Below, one piece after another: positions 34,222-42,930 of a DNA stretch of 64,000 bases. The notes beneath the pieces are model-generated. The model was not told the DNA's origin, made no database searches, and worked only from the letters and a program-made list of their open reading frames with translations. Position numbers and translations under genes: made by a program. The stretch's first letter is position 1, and each line of letters starts with the position of its first letter. The stretch comes from RGIG3077 sp045541475. Lineage in GTDB: Bacteria; Bacillota; Clostridia; Oscillospirales; Ruminococcaceae. The stretch is from the NCBI GenBank assembly GCA_045541475.1, contig JAZQJI010000040.1, positions 92,434-156,433 of the forward strand, read 5' to 3'.

Positions 34222-35595
34222 CTATGCAAGCTCTAAAGCCTGATTGTTGGTATTAGTAAGGTTTTTTAGCCACAAGTATTTTTTGTAGTGTCCAAATACG
34301 GCGGGCAACTTGATGATTTCATCTATATTAATTATCATGTAAACCGCAACAACGGGCAAATCAAGCACAAATGCAGAAACAAGGCCGATTGGCACCGTAA
34401 CAAGCCACATTGTAATTGCGTCGCACTTAAATCCGAATTTTGTATCTCCGCCTGCGGGATATATACCTGCAATCGTTGTCATGTTGATGGATTTGCCAAT
34501 TACGTAGTATGAACATACAACAAGCATTATTTTTAAATATGACTGTGCCGTTGCAGAAAGGCTTGCAAACAGAGGTACAGCAGGTATCATGCACAGAATA
34601 AGCGCCCCGGAGGCAATTCCGCTAAAGATTGAAAGCTTTACAAATTTTTCTCCGTAAAGCTTAGCTTTTTCAAGCTTGCCGCAGCCTAAAAGATTGCCCA
34701 CCATGATGCCGCTTGCACTGGCTATTCCGCAGCAAACTGCAATTGCAAGGTTTTTAACGATGTTGGCGATTGAATTAGCTGCCGCAGCATCGCTGCCAAG
34801 CTGTCCCATTATTACAGAGTACATTGTAAATCCTACGCCCCATACGATTTCGTTGCCTAAAAACGGCAGGGTGTATTTCCAATAATCCTTTTTTAAAATG
34901 CTGTCGTTTTTTATGATATTTGAAAAGCGTATTCTGATATTTGCGGTTTTAACCGTAACAATAACAGCCCACACAAGCTCAACGACTCTGGAAATTACTG
35001 TTGCAAGTGCTGCGCCTGCAATATTCATTTCAGGAAATATCCAAAGTCCGAAAATTAAAAATGCGTTAAATATTACGTTTGCTATAACCGAAGCCGAACT
35101 TATAACGGAACACATAACAGCGTGACCGCAGTTTTTTATTACAGTAAGGCAAACCTGCGATATTCCAAGGAAAAGATATGAAATACCTACCACTCGCAGA
35201 TATTCCGCACCTTTTTCAATCAGATTAGGGTCGTTGGCGAAAGCACGCATAAGCGTTTCGGGCATAAGCATCGAAGCCAGAACAAACGGTACTGAAACAA
35301 TTACTGACCATTTTAATCCGATGCCAAGTATTTTTTCAACTGAAATTCTATCCTTTATTCCCCAATACTGCGCCGCAAAAATAGAAACACCCGCAGTTAT
35401 TGCGTAAATAAACAGCGTAAAAACAAATTGCACCTGACCTGCAAGCGATACCGCTGATAACGAATCTTGATTTATAAATCCAAGCATTAGCGCATCGGCA
35501 ATGCTTACAAGCGCAACGGTTATCTGCTGAAAAGCTATTGGTACAACTAGCTTTTTTAGCTGAATGTAAAACTCTTTATTTTCGTTTTGCTGCAT
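34222..35595 (-). CDS. MATE family efflux transporter
   Basis: A 457-residue protein with about twelve hydrophobic segments in two related halves. The N-terminal half opens with LVVPIAFQQITVALVSIADALMLGFINQDSLSAVSLAGQVQF, cut here by family features: the ADALMLG block is conserved in MATE transporters. FLGNEIVWGVGFTMYSVIMGQLG near residue 240 starts the second half. It likely exports drugs or metabolites in exchange for sodium or protons. It starts with a fair AAAGGTG ribosome site. Its substrate is not readable from the sequence. Confidence 0.88.
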   Translation of the reverse strand: MQQNENKEFYIQLKKLVVPIAFQQITVALVSIADALMLGFINQDSLSAVSLAGQVQFVFTLFIYAITAGVSIFAAQYWGIKDRISVEKILGIGLKWSVIVSVPFVLASMLMPETLMRAFANDPNLIEKGAEYLRVVGISYLFLGISQVCLTVIKNCGHAVMCSVISSASVIANVIFNAFLIFGLWIFPEMNIAGAALATVISRVVELVWAVIVTVKTANIRIRFSNIIKNDSILKKDYWKYTLPFLGNEIVWGVGFTMYSVIMGQLGSDAAAANSIANIVKNLAIAVCCGIASASGIMVGNLLGCGKLEKAKLYGEKFVKLSIFSGIASGALILCMIPAVPLFASLSATAQSYLKIMLVVCSYYVIGKSINMTTIAGIYPAGGDTKFGFKCDAITMWLVTVPIGLVSAFVLDLPVVAVYMIINIDEIIKLPAVFGHYKKYLWLKNLTNTNNQALELA

Positions 35596-35806
35596 ATTTT
35601 ATCACCTTTTGTATTCTTTTTTTCGGTCTAATCAATTATATTTATTAATTGATTTGTATTCTATTGATTTTAAAGAATTTTCTTTGAAAGCAATATTACC
35701 GCTTTAATGCTAAAAGATTAACTGATAAATTAACGCAATTAATTTGCGGAAAAATAACTATATTGGAAGAATTTTAAGATATGATACGGCAATTGCAACA
35801 AAATCA

Positions 35807-35835
35807 TTGACAAATAGATAAAAATATAGTACAAT
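35807..35835 (+). promoter_or_regulatory. Promoter of the YegP-like gene
   Basis: TTGACA (35807-35812) and TACAAT (35830-35835) with a 17-bp spacer. The rest of the 299-bp gap from 35596 is AT-rich with no gene seen. Confidence 0.7.
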
Positions 35836-35894
35836 AATTACAGCTACAAATGTTTAGCGGAAAAAATAACAATATTTGAAAGGATTACATAACA

Positions 35895-36272
35895 ATGGGA
35901 AAATTTATAATTAACGCAACAAAAACAGGTTTTACTTTCAGCCTTAAGGCAGGTAACGGCGAAACAATCGCAACCGGCGGTGAAGTTTTTTCAACTCTTG
36001 CAAGCTGCAAAAACAGTATTGAAAGCGTTATCAAGAATGCGCAGATTGCTAATCTTGAAGACCAGACAGTTGAAGGCTACGAGGCTGAAAAGCACCCTAA
36101 ATTTGAAATTTATCTTGACAAAGCAGGCGAGTATCGTTTCAGACTTAAAGCAAGAAACGGCGAGCCTATTGCTGCAAGTGAAGGCTATGTTGCAAAGGCA
36201 AGCTGCAAAAACGGCATCGAAAGCGTGCGTAAAAATGTTGTTGACGCCGTAGTTGTTGAGCCTGAAGAATAA
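35895..36272 (+). CDS. YegP-like protein with two DUF1508 repeats
   Basis: A 125-residue protein made of two similar repeats. Repeat 1 (about 1-55) has FTFSLKAGNGETIATGGEVFSTLASCKNSIESV. Repeat 2 (about 65-120) has YRFRLKARNGEPIAASEGYVAKASCKNGIESV. This is the DUF1508 pattern of the YegP family, small beta-alpha proteins of unknown cell function. It stands alone with a strong promoter and AAAGGA ribosome site, so it may be well expressed. No partner gene is suggested by the context. Confidence 0.85.
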   Translation: MGKFIINATKTGFTFSLKAGNGETIATGGEVFSTLASCKNSIESVIKNAQIANLEDQTVEGYEAEKHPKFEIYLDKAGEYRFRLKARNGEPIAASEGYVAKASCKNGIESVRKNVVDAVVVEPEE

Positions 36273-36323
36273 TCAAGGCAGAGTGGTTTTTTTGAATTTT
36301 TTATTAAGATTCAAAAAAAACGC

Positions 36324-36352
36324 TTGACACTTTTAAAATGCGGTGATATAAT
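36324..36352 (+). promoter_or_regulatory. Promoter of the leucine operon
   Basis: TTGACA (36324-36329) and TATAAT (36347-36352) with a 17-bp spacer; transcription should start near 36358, at the beginning of the T-box leader. Confidence 0.8.
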
Positions 36353-36369
36353 CTAAATCAAATTGAATA

Positions 36370-36656
36370 CAAAGGCTGTGACGAAGATCGGTCAAGGTAT
36401 GAGCATTTCAGAGAATCGATGGTTGGTGTGAATCGATATGTATAATCCTTAACGGCCTCTCCCTTCCGAGCCGGAAGTCTGAACACTTTACAAAAAAGCA
36501 ATTAGGACGACCCGTGAATGCTGCGTTAATGCATAGGAATTGATAGATTCCGAAGAGGTGGTGGATTCTTATATCCGCAATTTGAGTGGTACCGCGAGTG
36601 TGATTTTTAGATTTTACGCCCGTCTCAAAGCAATTAAGGCTTGAGACGGGTTTTTT
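36370..36656 (+). ncRNA. T-box leader (probably tRNA-Leu responsive)
   Basis: Stem I begins with GGCTGTGACGAAGATCGG and closes with CCTTCCGAGCC. The distal part has AGAGAATCGATGGTTGGTGTGAATCGAT. The antiterminator bulge is TGGTACCGCG at 36587-36596, and its variable base T would pair with the A73 of tRNA-Leu. A terminator follows at 36619-36656. The specifier codon is not certain: CTC occurs at 36457-36459 and 36459-36461, and CTT at 36448-36450, all leucine codons. The downstream leu genes agree. Uncharged tRNA-Leu would allow read-through. Confidence 0.9.
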
Positions 36657-36657
36657 T
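36619..36657 (+). terminator. T-box terminator
   Basis: Perfect 10-bp stem CCCGTCTCAA / TTGAGACGGG, 12-nt loop, then TTTTTTT. Confidence 0.88.
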
Positions 36658-36717
36658 GCGTTTACTTGCCTTAAAAAGTTCTATCAAAAAAATTCTTTTG
36701 AGAAAGGCGGGTTTTCC

Positions 36718-36810
36718 ATGTTTGCGCCGCAAAACAGATTTAATGCGCATTTGGATTTGAGAACGGTGATTTTTACTCTTTATGAGCTATGTTTTTGCAG
36801 ATTATCTTAA
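36718..36810 (+). CDS. Possible short peptide ORF before leuA
   Basis: A 30-codon frame from an ATG with GAAAGGCGGG about six bases upstream to a TAA, inside the 200-nt gap between the T-box terminator and leuA. The peptide (MFAPQNRF..., ending CFCRLS) contains leucines at five positions but no run of leucine codons, so it does not look like a classic attenuator leader. No homologue was recognised. It may be chance. Confidence 0.2.
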   Translation: MFAPQNRFNAHLDLRTVIFTLYELCFCRLS

Positions 36811-36862
36811 ATAATAGCGCTAAAAAGGTTGAACTTATGACTTAAAAGGAGTAAAATATACT

Positions 36863-38533
36863 ATGATGGACGCAAGTAAATACAGCGTTGGCTACTATAC
36901 GGTAGCATCAAAATACAATAAATGGGTAACTAAGGACCATATTGAAAAGCCACCGGTGTGGTGCAGTGTGGATATGCGCGATGGTAATCAAAGCCTTGTT
37001 ATTCCAATGAGCCTTGATGAAAAGCTTGAATATTTCAAGACTCTGCTTGATGTGGGATTTAAGGAAATCGAAGTGGGTTTTCCCGCAGCAAGTCAGACAG
37101 AATATGAATTTTTGCGTACTTTGATTGATAATAATATGATTCCGCAGGATGTTACCGTGCAGGTGCTTACCCAGTGCCGAGAGCATATTATACGCAAAAC
37201 CTTTGATGCCTGCAAAGGCGCACCAAGCGCAATCATTCACTTTTATAATTCAGTAAGCGTTGCACAGCGTGAGCAGGTTTTCCGCAAATCAAAGGAAGAA
37301 ATCAAGCAGATTGCAATTGAAGGTGCAAAGCTTGTTAAAAAACTTGCCGGTGAGTATGAAGGTAATTTCCGTTTTGAATATTCGCCCGAAAGCTTTACAG
37401 GTACCGAACCCGAATATGCACTTGAAGTGTGTAATGCCGTGCTTGATGTTTTAGAGCCGAGCGAAACCAATAATGTTATCATTAATCTGCCGGTTACGGT
37501 AGAGATGAGTCTGCCCCATGTTTACGCAAGCCAGGTTGAATATATGAGCGAGAATTTGAAATATCGTGAGTTTGTAACCTTGTCGCTCCACCCCCACAAT
37601 GACAGAGGCACAGGTGTTGCCGATACTGAACTTGCCCTTTTGGCAGGCGCAGATAGAGTTGAAGGCACGCTTTTTGGCAACGGCGAGCGTACGGGCAATG
37701 TCGATATAATCACATTGGCGATGAATATGTATTCGCACGGTGTGGACCCTAAGCTTGACTTTTCCGATATCCCGAAACTTGTTGAAAAGTACGAAAAATG
37801 TACACGAATGAGAGTTTACGAGCGCTCTCCCTATGCAGGTGCACTTGTGTTTGCCGCATTTTCGGGCAGTCATCAGGACGCTATCGCAAAGGGTATGAAA
37901 TATCGTGATGAAAAACAGCTTCACAGATGGAGCGTGCCCTATATCCCGATTGACCCGAAGGACATCAGCCGCACTTATGATGCCGATGTTATTCGCGTTA
38001 ACTCGCAAAGTGGCAAGGGTGGCATAGGCTATCTGCTTGAACAGAACTACGGCTACGACCTGCCTGCTAAAATGCGCGAGCATTTCAGCTATATCTGCAA
38101 GGATATTTCCGATGCAGAGCATAAGGAACTTAAACCCGAAGAAGTACTTGATATCTTCAAGAACAATTATCTCTGCGCAGAATCATCAATTTCAACTGAT
38201 AATATGCATTTTTACCGCCAGGGTAAAACTGTACGCTGTGAGGTTGATTTTGTTGAAAACGGAACAGCAACCTCAATATGCGCAGTCGGCAACGGTTCGC
38301 TTGATGCTTTCAGCAATGCGCTTAAAGAATACAGCCGTGCTGATTATACCTTGCAGGAATATTCCGAGCACAGCATGCAGGAGCAGGGCTCGGGAAGCGT
38401 TGCGGCAGCATATATCGGCATTATTGGCAGCAACAACAGGCTTTACTGGGGTGCCGGTACCGATACGGATATTATTCACGCCAGCGTAAATGCGCTTTTG
38501 GTTGCGTTTAATAACATGAATAAGAACAAATAA
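36863..38533 (+). CDS. leuA: 2-isopropylmalate synthase (long LeuA2-type)
   Basis: A 556-residue enzyme that condenses acetyl-CoA with 2-oxoisovalerate, the first committed leucine step. VDMRDGNQSL near residue 40 is the DRE-TIM entry motif, SLHPHNDRGTGVADTELALLAGADRVEGTLFGNGERTGNVD near 240 contains the metal-binding His pair and family signature. The C-terminal 150 residues form the LeuA dimer/regulatory domain, ending in QGSGSVAAAYIGI-like sequence, where leucine normally acts as a feedback inhibitor. The length fits the fungal/actinobacterial LeuA2 group rather than E. coli LeuA. ATG at 36863 follows AAAAGGAG; a second ATG lies one codon on. Confidence 0.93.
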   Translation: MMDASKYSVGYYTVASKYNKWVTKDHIEKPPVWCSVDMRDGNQSLVIPMSLDEKLEYFKTLLDVGFKEIEVGFPAASQTEYEFLRTLIDNNMIPQDVTVQVLTQCREHIIRKTFDACKGAPSAIIHFYNSVSVAQREQVFRKSKEEIKQIAIEGAKLVKKLAGEYEGNFRFEYSPESFTGTEPEYALEVCNAVLDVLEPSETNNVIINLPVTVEMSLPHVYASQVEYMSENLKYREFVTLSLHPHNDRGTGVADTELALLAGADRVEGTLFGNGERTGNVDIITLAMNMYSHGVDPKLDFSDIPKLVEKYEKCTRMRVYERSPYAGALVFAAFSGSHQDAIAKGMKYRDEKQLHRWSVPYIPIDPKDISRTYDADVIRVNSQSGKGGIGYLLEQNYGYDLPAKMREHFSYICKDISDAEHKELKPEEVLDIFKNNYLCAESSISTDNMHFYRQGKTVRCEVDFVENGTATSICAVGNGSLDAFSNALKEYSRADYTLQEYSEHSMQEQGSGSVAAAYIGIIGSNNRLYWGAGTDTDIIHASVNALLVAFNNMNKNK

Positions 38534-38569
38534 GATATATTGATTATTACAGAAACGGAGGATTAATTT

Positions 38570-39829
38570 ATGGGAATGACCATGACGCAAAAAATACTTG
38601 CCGCACATGCAGGACTTGAAAAGGTCGTGGCAGGTCAGCTTATTAATGCCAAGCTTGATATTGTTCTTGGTAACGATATTACAACTCCCGTTGCGATTAA
38701 CGAGTTTAAAAAAGCAGGATTTGAAAAGGTTTTTGATAAGGACAGAGTGGCAATTGTTCTTGACCATTTTGTTCCTAATAAGGATATTAAAGCGGCAGAA
38801 CAATCTAAAACCTGCCGAGAGTTTGCGTGCGCACATTGCGTAAACCATTTTTATGATGTGGGTAAAATGGGTATAGAACACGCACTTTTACCTGAGCAGG
38901 GTGTTATAACCGCAGGCGACTGCATTATCGGCGCAGACAGCCACACTTGTACCTACGGTGCACTTGGTGCATTTTCAACAGGTGTTGGCAGTACGGATAT
39001 GGCGGCAGGCATGGCAACGGGTATGGCATGGTTTAAAGTGCCTTCTGCTATTAAGTTTAACCTTAGCGGAAAATTACCCTCAAATTGCAGCGGTAAAGAC
39101 GTGATTTTAACTATCATCGGCATGATAGGCGTTGACGGTGCACTTTACAAGAGCATGGAATTTGCGGGCGATGGTGTGGCAAATCTTACAATGGATGACA
39201 GACTTTGTATATGCAACATGGCAATTGAAGCAGGCGCTAAAAACGGTATTTTCCCTGTGGATGAAAAAACTGTTGAGTATATGGAAGGCAGATGCGAGCG
39301 TGAGTACAAGGTTTACACTGCTGATGATGATGCAGAGTATGAAAAAGTTATTGATATTGATTTATCGAAAATTTTGCCCACAGTTGCTTGTCCGCATCTT
39401 CCCGAAAATACAAAAAATGCCGCTGAGCTTTGCAATATTAAAATAGACCAGGTTGTTATCGGCAGCTGTACCAACGGCAGAATGGAAGATATGGAAGCGG
39501 CATTTAAAATTTTAAACGGCAAAAAGGTTGCCGATGGTGTGCGTTGCATAATCATACCGGCAACAATGCAGATATATCGTGAATGTGTTGAAAAAGGCTA
39601 CGTTACAGCATTTATTGATGCAGGTGCAGTTGTTTCCACACCAACCTGCGGTCCCTGCCTTGGCGGATACATGGGTATTCTGGCCGCGGGCGAAAAGTGT
39701 ATTGCCACAACAAACCGCAACTTTGTAGGCAGAATGGGACACGTTAACAGCGAAGTGTATCTTGCATCACCCTATACTGCTGCTGCAAGCGCACTTACAG
39801 GATATATTACAGAATACAAGGAGGCGTAA
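38570..39829 (+). CDS. leuC: 3-isopropylmalate dehydratase large subunit
   Basis: A 419-residue aconitase-family subunit. The three iron-sulfur cysteines are visible in IGSCTNGRMEDMEAA near residue 300 and TPTCGPCLGGYMG near 361 and 364. GADSHTCTYGALGAFSTGVGSTDMA near 125 is the substrate region. The length fits the shorter, archaeal-like LeuC type with a separate small LeuD. With LeuD it isomerises 2- to 3-isopropylmalate. It is 36 bases after leuA with an ACGGAGG ribosome site. Confidence 0.95.
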   Translation: MGMTMTQKILAAHAGLEKVVAGQLINAKLDIVLGNDITTPVAINEFKKAGFEKVFDKDRVAIVLDHFVPNKDIKAAEQSKTCREFACAHCVNHFYDVGKMGIEHALLPEQGVITAGDCIIGADSHTCTYGALGAFSTGVGSTDMAAGMATGMAWFKVPSAIKFNLSGKLPSNCSGKDVILTIIGMIGVDGALYKSMEFAGDGVANLTMDDRLCICNMAIEAGAKNGIFPVDEKTVEYMEGRCEREYKVYTADDDAEYEKVIDIDLSKILPTVACPHLPENTKNAAELCNIKIDQVVIGSCTNGRMEDMEAAFKILNGKKVADGVRCIIIPATMQIYRECVEKGYVTAFIDAGAVVSTPTCGPCLGGYMGILAAGEKCIATTNRNFVGRMGHVNSEVYLASPYTAAASALTGYITEYKEA

Positions 39830-39833
39830 AGAT

Positions 39834-40331
39834 ATGAATACCAAAGGTAAAGTTTTTAAATATCCCGATAATGTTGATACGGATGTTATCATTCCCGCAA
39901 GATATCTTAATACGCCCGATGCAAACGAACTTGCTTTGCACTGTATGGAAGATATCGATACAGAATTTGTAAAAAGAGTAAATAAAGGCGATGTCATGGT
40001 TGCAGGCTGGAATTTTGGCTGTGGCTCATCAAGAGAGCACGCTCCGCTTGTTATAAAAACCTGCGGTACAGGTTGTGTAATTGCTAAAAGCTTTGCGCGT
40101 ATTTTTTACCGCAATGCAATTAATATAGGTCTGCCTATTCTTGAATGTGAGCAGGCGGCGGATGAAATAAACGCAGATGATGAGGTTGAAGTTGATTTTG
40201 ATACAGGTGTCATCACCGATATCACCACGGGCAAAAACTACAAGGCACAGCCGTTTCCGCCGTTTATTCAAAACATTATCAAATGCGGCGGCTTGCTTGC
40301 ATCTTTAAAGGAGGACACGATAAATGAATAA
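39834..40331 (+). CDS. leuD: 3-isopropylmalate dehydratase small subunit
   Basis: A 165-residue swivel-domain subunit. It opens with KVFKYPDNVDTDVIIPARYLNT and has GWNFGCGSSREHAPLVIK near residue 60, the substrate-binding signature. CVIAKSFARIFYRNAINIGLP near 80 follows. The ATG at 39834 lies 13 bases after GGAGG and four bases after the leuC stop; an upstream in-frame ATG at 39762 lies inside leuC and is rejected. Its end overlaps leuB by eight bases. Confidence 0.95.
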   Translation: MNTKGKVFKYPDNVDTDVIIPARYLNTPDANELALHCMEDIDTEFVKRVNKGDVMVAGWNFGCGSSREHAPLVIKTCGTGCVIAKSFARIFYRNAINIGLPILECEQAADEINADDEVEVDFDTGVITDITTGKNYKAQPFPPFIQNIIKCGGLLASLKEDTINE

Positions 40332-41421
40332 GAATATTGCTGTTATAAAAGGCGATGGCATCGGACCTGAGATTGTTGAGCAGGCTTTAAAGGTTCTTGA
40401 TAAAATTGCACAGCTTTACGGTCACACATTTACCTATACCGATGTTGATATGGGCGGATGCGCCATTGATAAATATGGCGAGCCTTTGCCCCAAAGCGAA
40501 CTTGACAAATGTACATCTTCCGATAGCGTATTGCTTGGAGCGGTTGGCGGTGCAAAGTGGAATACTCTGCCCGGACACCTGCGTCCTGAAAAGGGCCTTT
40601 TAAAGTTGCGTGCAGGCATGGGTGTTTACTCAAACAATCGTCCCGCAAAAATCTGGGGGCAGCTTAGCGGCGCGTCACCTTTGAAAAAATCCATTGTTGA
40701 TAAGGGCATTGATTTTATTATTGTGCGTGAATTAATCGGCGGTATATATTTCGGTGAACATAAAACAGAAAATGTAAACGGTATGGAAACTGCTGTTGAC
40801 GTTTTGAGATATGATGAATCTGAAATAGAAAGAATAGGCAGAATCGGTTTTGAAACCGCAAGAAAACGCAGAAAACAGCTTTGCTCGGTAGAAAAAAGCA
40901 ATGTGCTTGATTCGAGCCGCCTTTGGAACAAGGTAATGCACCGCTTGGCAGCAGAATATCCTGATGTAACTTTAACGGATATGCTTGTAGATAACTGCGC
41001 CATGCAGATTGTAAAGGACCCTTCGCAGTTTGATGTTATCGTAACCGAAAATATGTTTGGTGATATCCTCTCCGATGAAGCATCGCAGATTACAGGTTCA
41101 ATTGGTATGATACCTTCGTCAAGCCTTGGTCAGTCTTCCTGCGGTCTTTACGAGCCCATTCACGGTTCTGCGCCCGATATTGCAGGCAAGGATATTGCAA
41201 ACCCCATCGGCACAATACTTTCTGCCGCAATGATGCTGCGTTATAGTTTTGATTGCTCCGCTGAAGCAGACGCTATCGAGAATGCGGTTTCCTCTGTGCT
41301 TGATATGGGATATCGTACAGGTGATATCATGCCTTCCGATGCGGAAAAGGCAGAAAAGTGTATTAAAATCGGTTGTGCTGAAATGGGTGCTAAGATTATA
41401 GAAAATCTGAGAAAGGATTAA
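40324..41421 (+). CDS. leuB: 3-isopropylmalate dehydrogenase
   Basis: A 365-residue NAD-dependent beta-decarboxylating dehydrogenase. KGDGIGPEIVEQAL near residue 9 starts the fold, LLKLRAGMGVYSNNRPAK near 92 and ELIGGIYFGE near 137 are substrate loops, and VTENMFGDILSDEASQITGSIGMIPSSSLG near 240 holds the metal-binding Asp residues. HGSAPDIAGKDIANPIG near 280 is the nucleotide site. Its start codon lies within the end of leuD, so the two are translationally coupled. The ribosome site AAAGGAGG is in the leuD coding end. Confidence 0.96.
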   Translation: MNKNIAVIKGDGIGPEIVEQALKVLDKIAQLYGHTFTYTDVDMGGCAIDKYGEPLPQSELDKCTSSDSVLLGAVGGAKWNTLPGHLRPEKGLLKLRAGMGVYSNNRPAKIWGQLSGASPLKKSIVDKGIDFIIVRELIGGIYFGEHKTENVNGMETAVDVLRYDESEIERIGRIGFETARKRRKQLCSVEKSNVLDSSRLWNKVMHRLAAEYPDVTLTDMLVDNCAMQIVKDPSQFDVIVTENMFGDILSDEASQITGSIGMIPSSSLGQSSCGLYEPIHGSAPDIAGKDIANPIGTILSAAMMLRYSFDCSAEADAIENAVSSVLDMGYRTGDIMPSDAEKAEKCIKIGCAEMGAKIIENLRKD

Positions 41422-41432
41422 ACCTTATAGAT

Positions 41433-41939
41433 ATGAACAGATATACAGTAGCTGTGCTTGTGCATAACCAATTCGGTGTGTTAAACCGTGTAACAAGTAT
41501 GTTCCGCCGCAGGCAGTTCAATATAAGCGCACTTACCGTGAGTGAAACCGAATCAAACGATTTTTCACGCATTACAGTGATGTTTGACGGCGAAGAGAAT
41601 AACAAGCAACAGCTTATCAACCAATTGTACAAGCTGCCGGATGTTTGCTCTATAAAAGAACTTAACAGCGAAAATTCCGTAAGCTGCGAGTTGCTTTTGA
41701 TAAAGATGGAAAACGACCCGGAAACACGTGATGATATCCGCACGGCAGCACAGGCATTTGAAGCAAAAACTGTCGATTATTCTCGTGAAGCTTTTGTTTT
41801 TCAACTTACGGGCGAAAGTAGAAGAATTGATGATTTTATCAATCTTATGCGAGATTATAAGATTTTGGAAATTTGCCGTACGGGTATAGTTTCGCTTGAA
41901 AAGGGTAGCTCAACTATCCGTAAGGTGACAAATCTATAA
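41433..41939 (+). CDS. ilvN: Acetolactate synthase small (regulatory) subunit
   Basis: A 168-residue protein. An ACT domain spans about residues 1-75, with YTVAVLVHNQFGVLNRVTSMFRRRQFNISAL typical of IlvN. The second domain (about 80-160) has EAFVFQLTGESRRIDDFINLMRDYKILEICRTGIVSL. It normally binds valine and controls the catalytic subunit IlvB, which is not in this window. It is 11 bases after leuB, so it would be made under the leucine T-box. Length matches the family. Confidence 0.92.
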   Translation: MNRYTVAVLVHNQFGVLNRVTSMFRRRQFNISALTVSETESNDFSRITVMFDGEENNKQQLINQLYKLPDVCSIKELNSENSVSCELLLIKMENDPETRDDIRTAAQAFEAKTVDYSREAFVFQLTGESRRIDDFINLMRDYKILEICRTGIVSLEKGSSTIRKVTNL

Positions 41940-41969
41940 TTCTGTTGGTGATAAATCAGGTAAAAAAAT

Positions 41970-42398
41970 ATGTATTATGATGATATAAAACTTGGTACAA
42001 AAATTGATATTGCACCTGCCGTTATAGAAAAGGAAAAAATGCTCGATTTTGCCCGTTTGTATGATAATATACCTTTGCATACTGATGAGGAATACGCCAA
42101 AACTACGCACTTTGGTAAACTTATTGCACCGGGTGTAATGTCGTTTATGGCGGTTTGGGCAAAATATCTTGAGGTGGATATTTTCGGTGAAGAGTTGCTT
42201 GCAGGCAAATCAACTAAAATTGAGTGGTACAAGCCTGTTTTTGCCGATGATATACTTACAGGCTCGGCTGAAGTTACAAAGCTTACCGAAAGAAACGAGA
42301 AGAACGGAATTGTTGAAATAACTATTTTCGTTCACAATCAAAACGGCGAGCTTGTGCTTGCCAATGTTACAGAAGCAATTGTGCGTAAGCGTAGATAA
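41970..42398 (+). CDS. MaoC-like hot-dog dehydratase
   Basis: A 142-residue single hot-dog fold protein. DFARLYDNIPLHTDEEYAKTTHFGKLIAPGVMSFM near residue 28 is the MaoC hydratase block; in (R)-specific enoyl hydratases this region holds an Asp and a His, and D..PLH is seen here. LAGKSTKIEWYKPVFADDILTG near 75 follows. It probably hydrates an enoyl-thioester, but the substrate is unknown. It lies 30 bases after ilvN and ends at the operon terminator, so it may be a late addition to the leucine operon. Confidence 0.8.
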   Translation: MYYDDIKLGTKIDIAPAVIEKEKMLDFARLYDNIPLHTDEEYAKTTHFGKLIAPGVMSFMAVWAKYLEVDIFGEELLAGKSTKIEWYKPVFADDILTGSAEVTKLTERNEKNGIVEITIFVHNQNGELVLANVTEAIVRKRR

Positions 42399-42404
42399 AA
42401 AAAG

Positions 42405-42438
42405 CGCCTTTAAGGATCCGTTCCTTAAAGGCGTTTTT
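42405..42438. terminator. Terminator of the leucine operon (bidirectional)
   Basis: Perfect 12-bp stem CGCCTTTAAGGA / TCCTTAAAGGCG with a 5-nt loop; AAAAAAAG to the left, TTTTTGC to the right. Confidence 0.88.
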
Positions 42439-42445
42439 GCTCGTA

Positions 42446-42916
42446 TTAAAGTCTGTATTCCATGTAGGTTTTCATAGGTGCAAACCCGCATTTTTCGTAA
42501 AATTTATATGCTTTTGGGTTTATTGCCCATACATTTAGCGTTATATTATCACAGTTTTGTTCTTTGGCAAATCTGCGTACATATTCACAAAGTTCCGTGC
42601 CAATGTTCTGTCCTCTGCAAGTTTCATCAACACAAAGGTCATCAATATATAATGTTTTAAGCGCTGTTACCGATGTGTTTTCCTCACGCAGTTCAAACAC
42701 GCAAAACGCATAACCGAGCACAGTGTTGTTTTCATCAACGCCGACGAATATCGGGCGCATATCATCAGCAATAATTTCAGCTAATTCTTCATCGGTATAT
42801 TTTTTTGCCCCAAGCTTGAATAAATCGGGTCTGCCCAGGTGATGAATATGCTGTACCTGATAAAGCAGCTTGTCAATGCCGCTGATATCACCCAAAACTG
42901 CTCTTCTTATTACCAT
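42446..42916 (-). CDS. GNAT family N-acetyltransferase
   Basis: A 156-residue acetyltransferase. IRRAVLGDISGIDKLLYQV opens the fold, LYIDDLCVDETCRGQNIGTELCEYVRRFAKEQNCDNITLNVWAINPKAYKFYEKCGFAPMKTYMEY (in parts, near residues 85-150) contains the acetyl-CoA pyrophosphate loop RGQNIG and the usual final FYEKCGF. It is a single gene between two opposite units. The acceptor is unknown. It converges with the leucine operon and shares its terminator. Confidence 0.85.
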   Translation of the reverse strand: MVIRRAVLGDISGIDKLLYQVQHIHHLGRPDLFKLGAKKYTDEELAEIIADDMRPIFVGVDENNTVLGYAFCVFELREENTSVTALKTLYIDDLCVDETCRGQNIGTELCEYVRRFAKEQNCDNITLNVWAINPKAYKFYEKCGFAPMKTYMEYRL

Positions 42917-42930
42917 TATATTTCTCCCTT

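Noticed and set aside
37451..38122. 223-codon antisense frame inside leuA
   Set aside because: Sense leuA is intact with all family motifs; the antisense product matches nothing.
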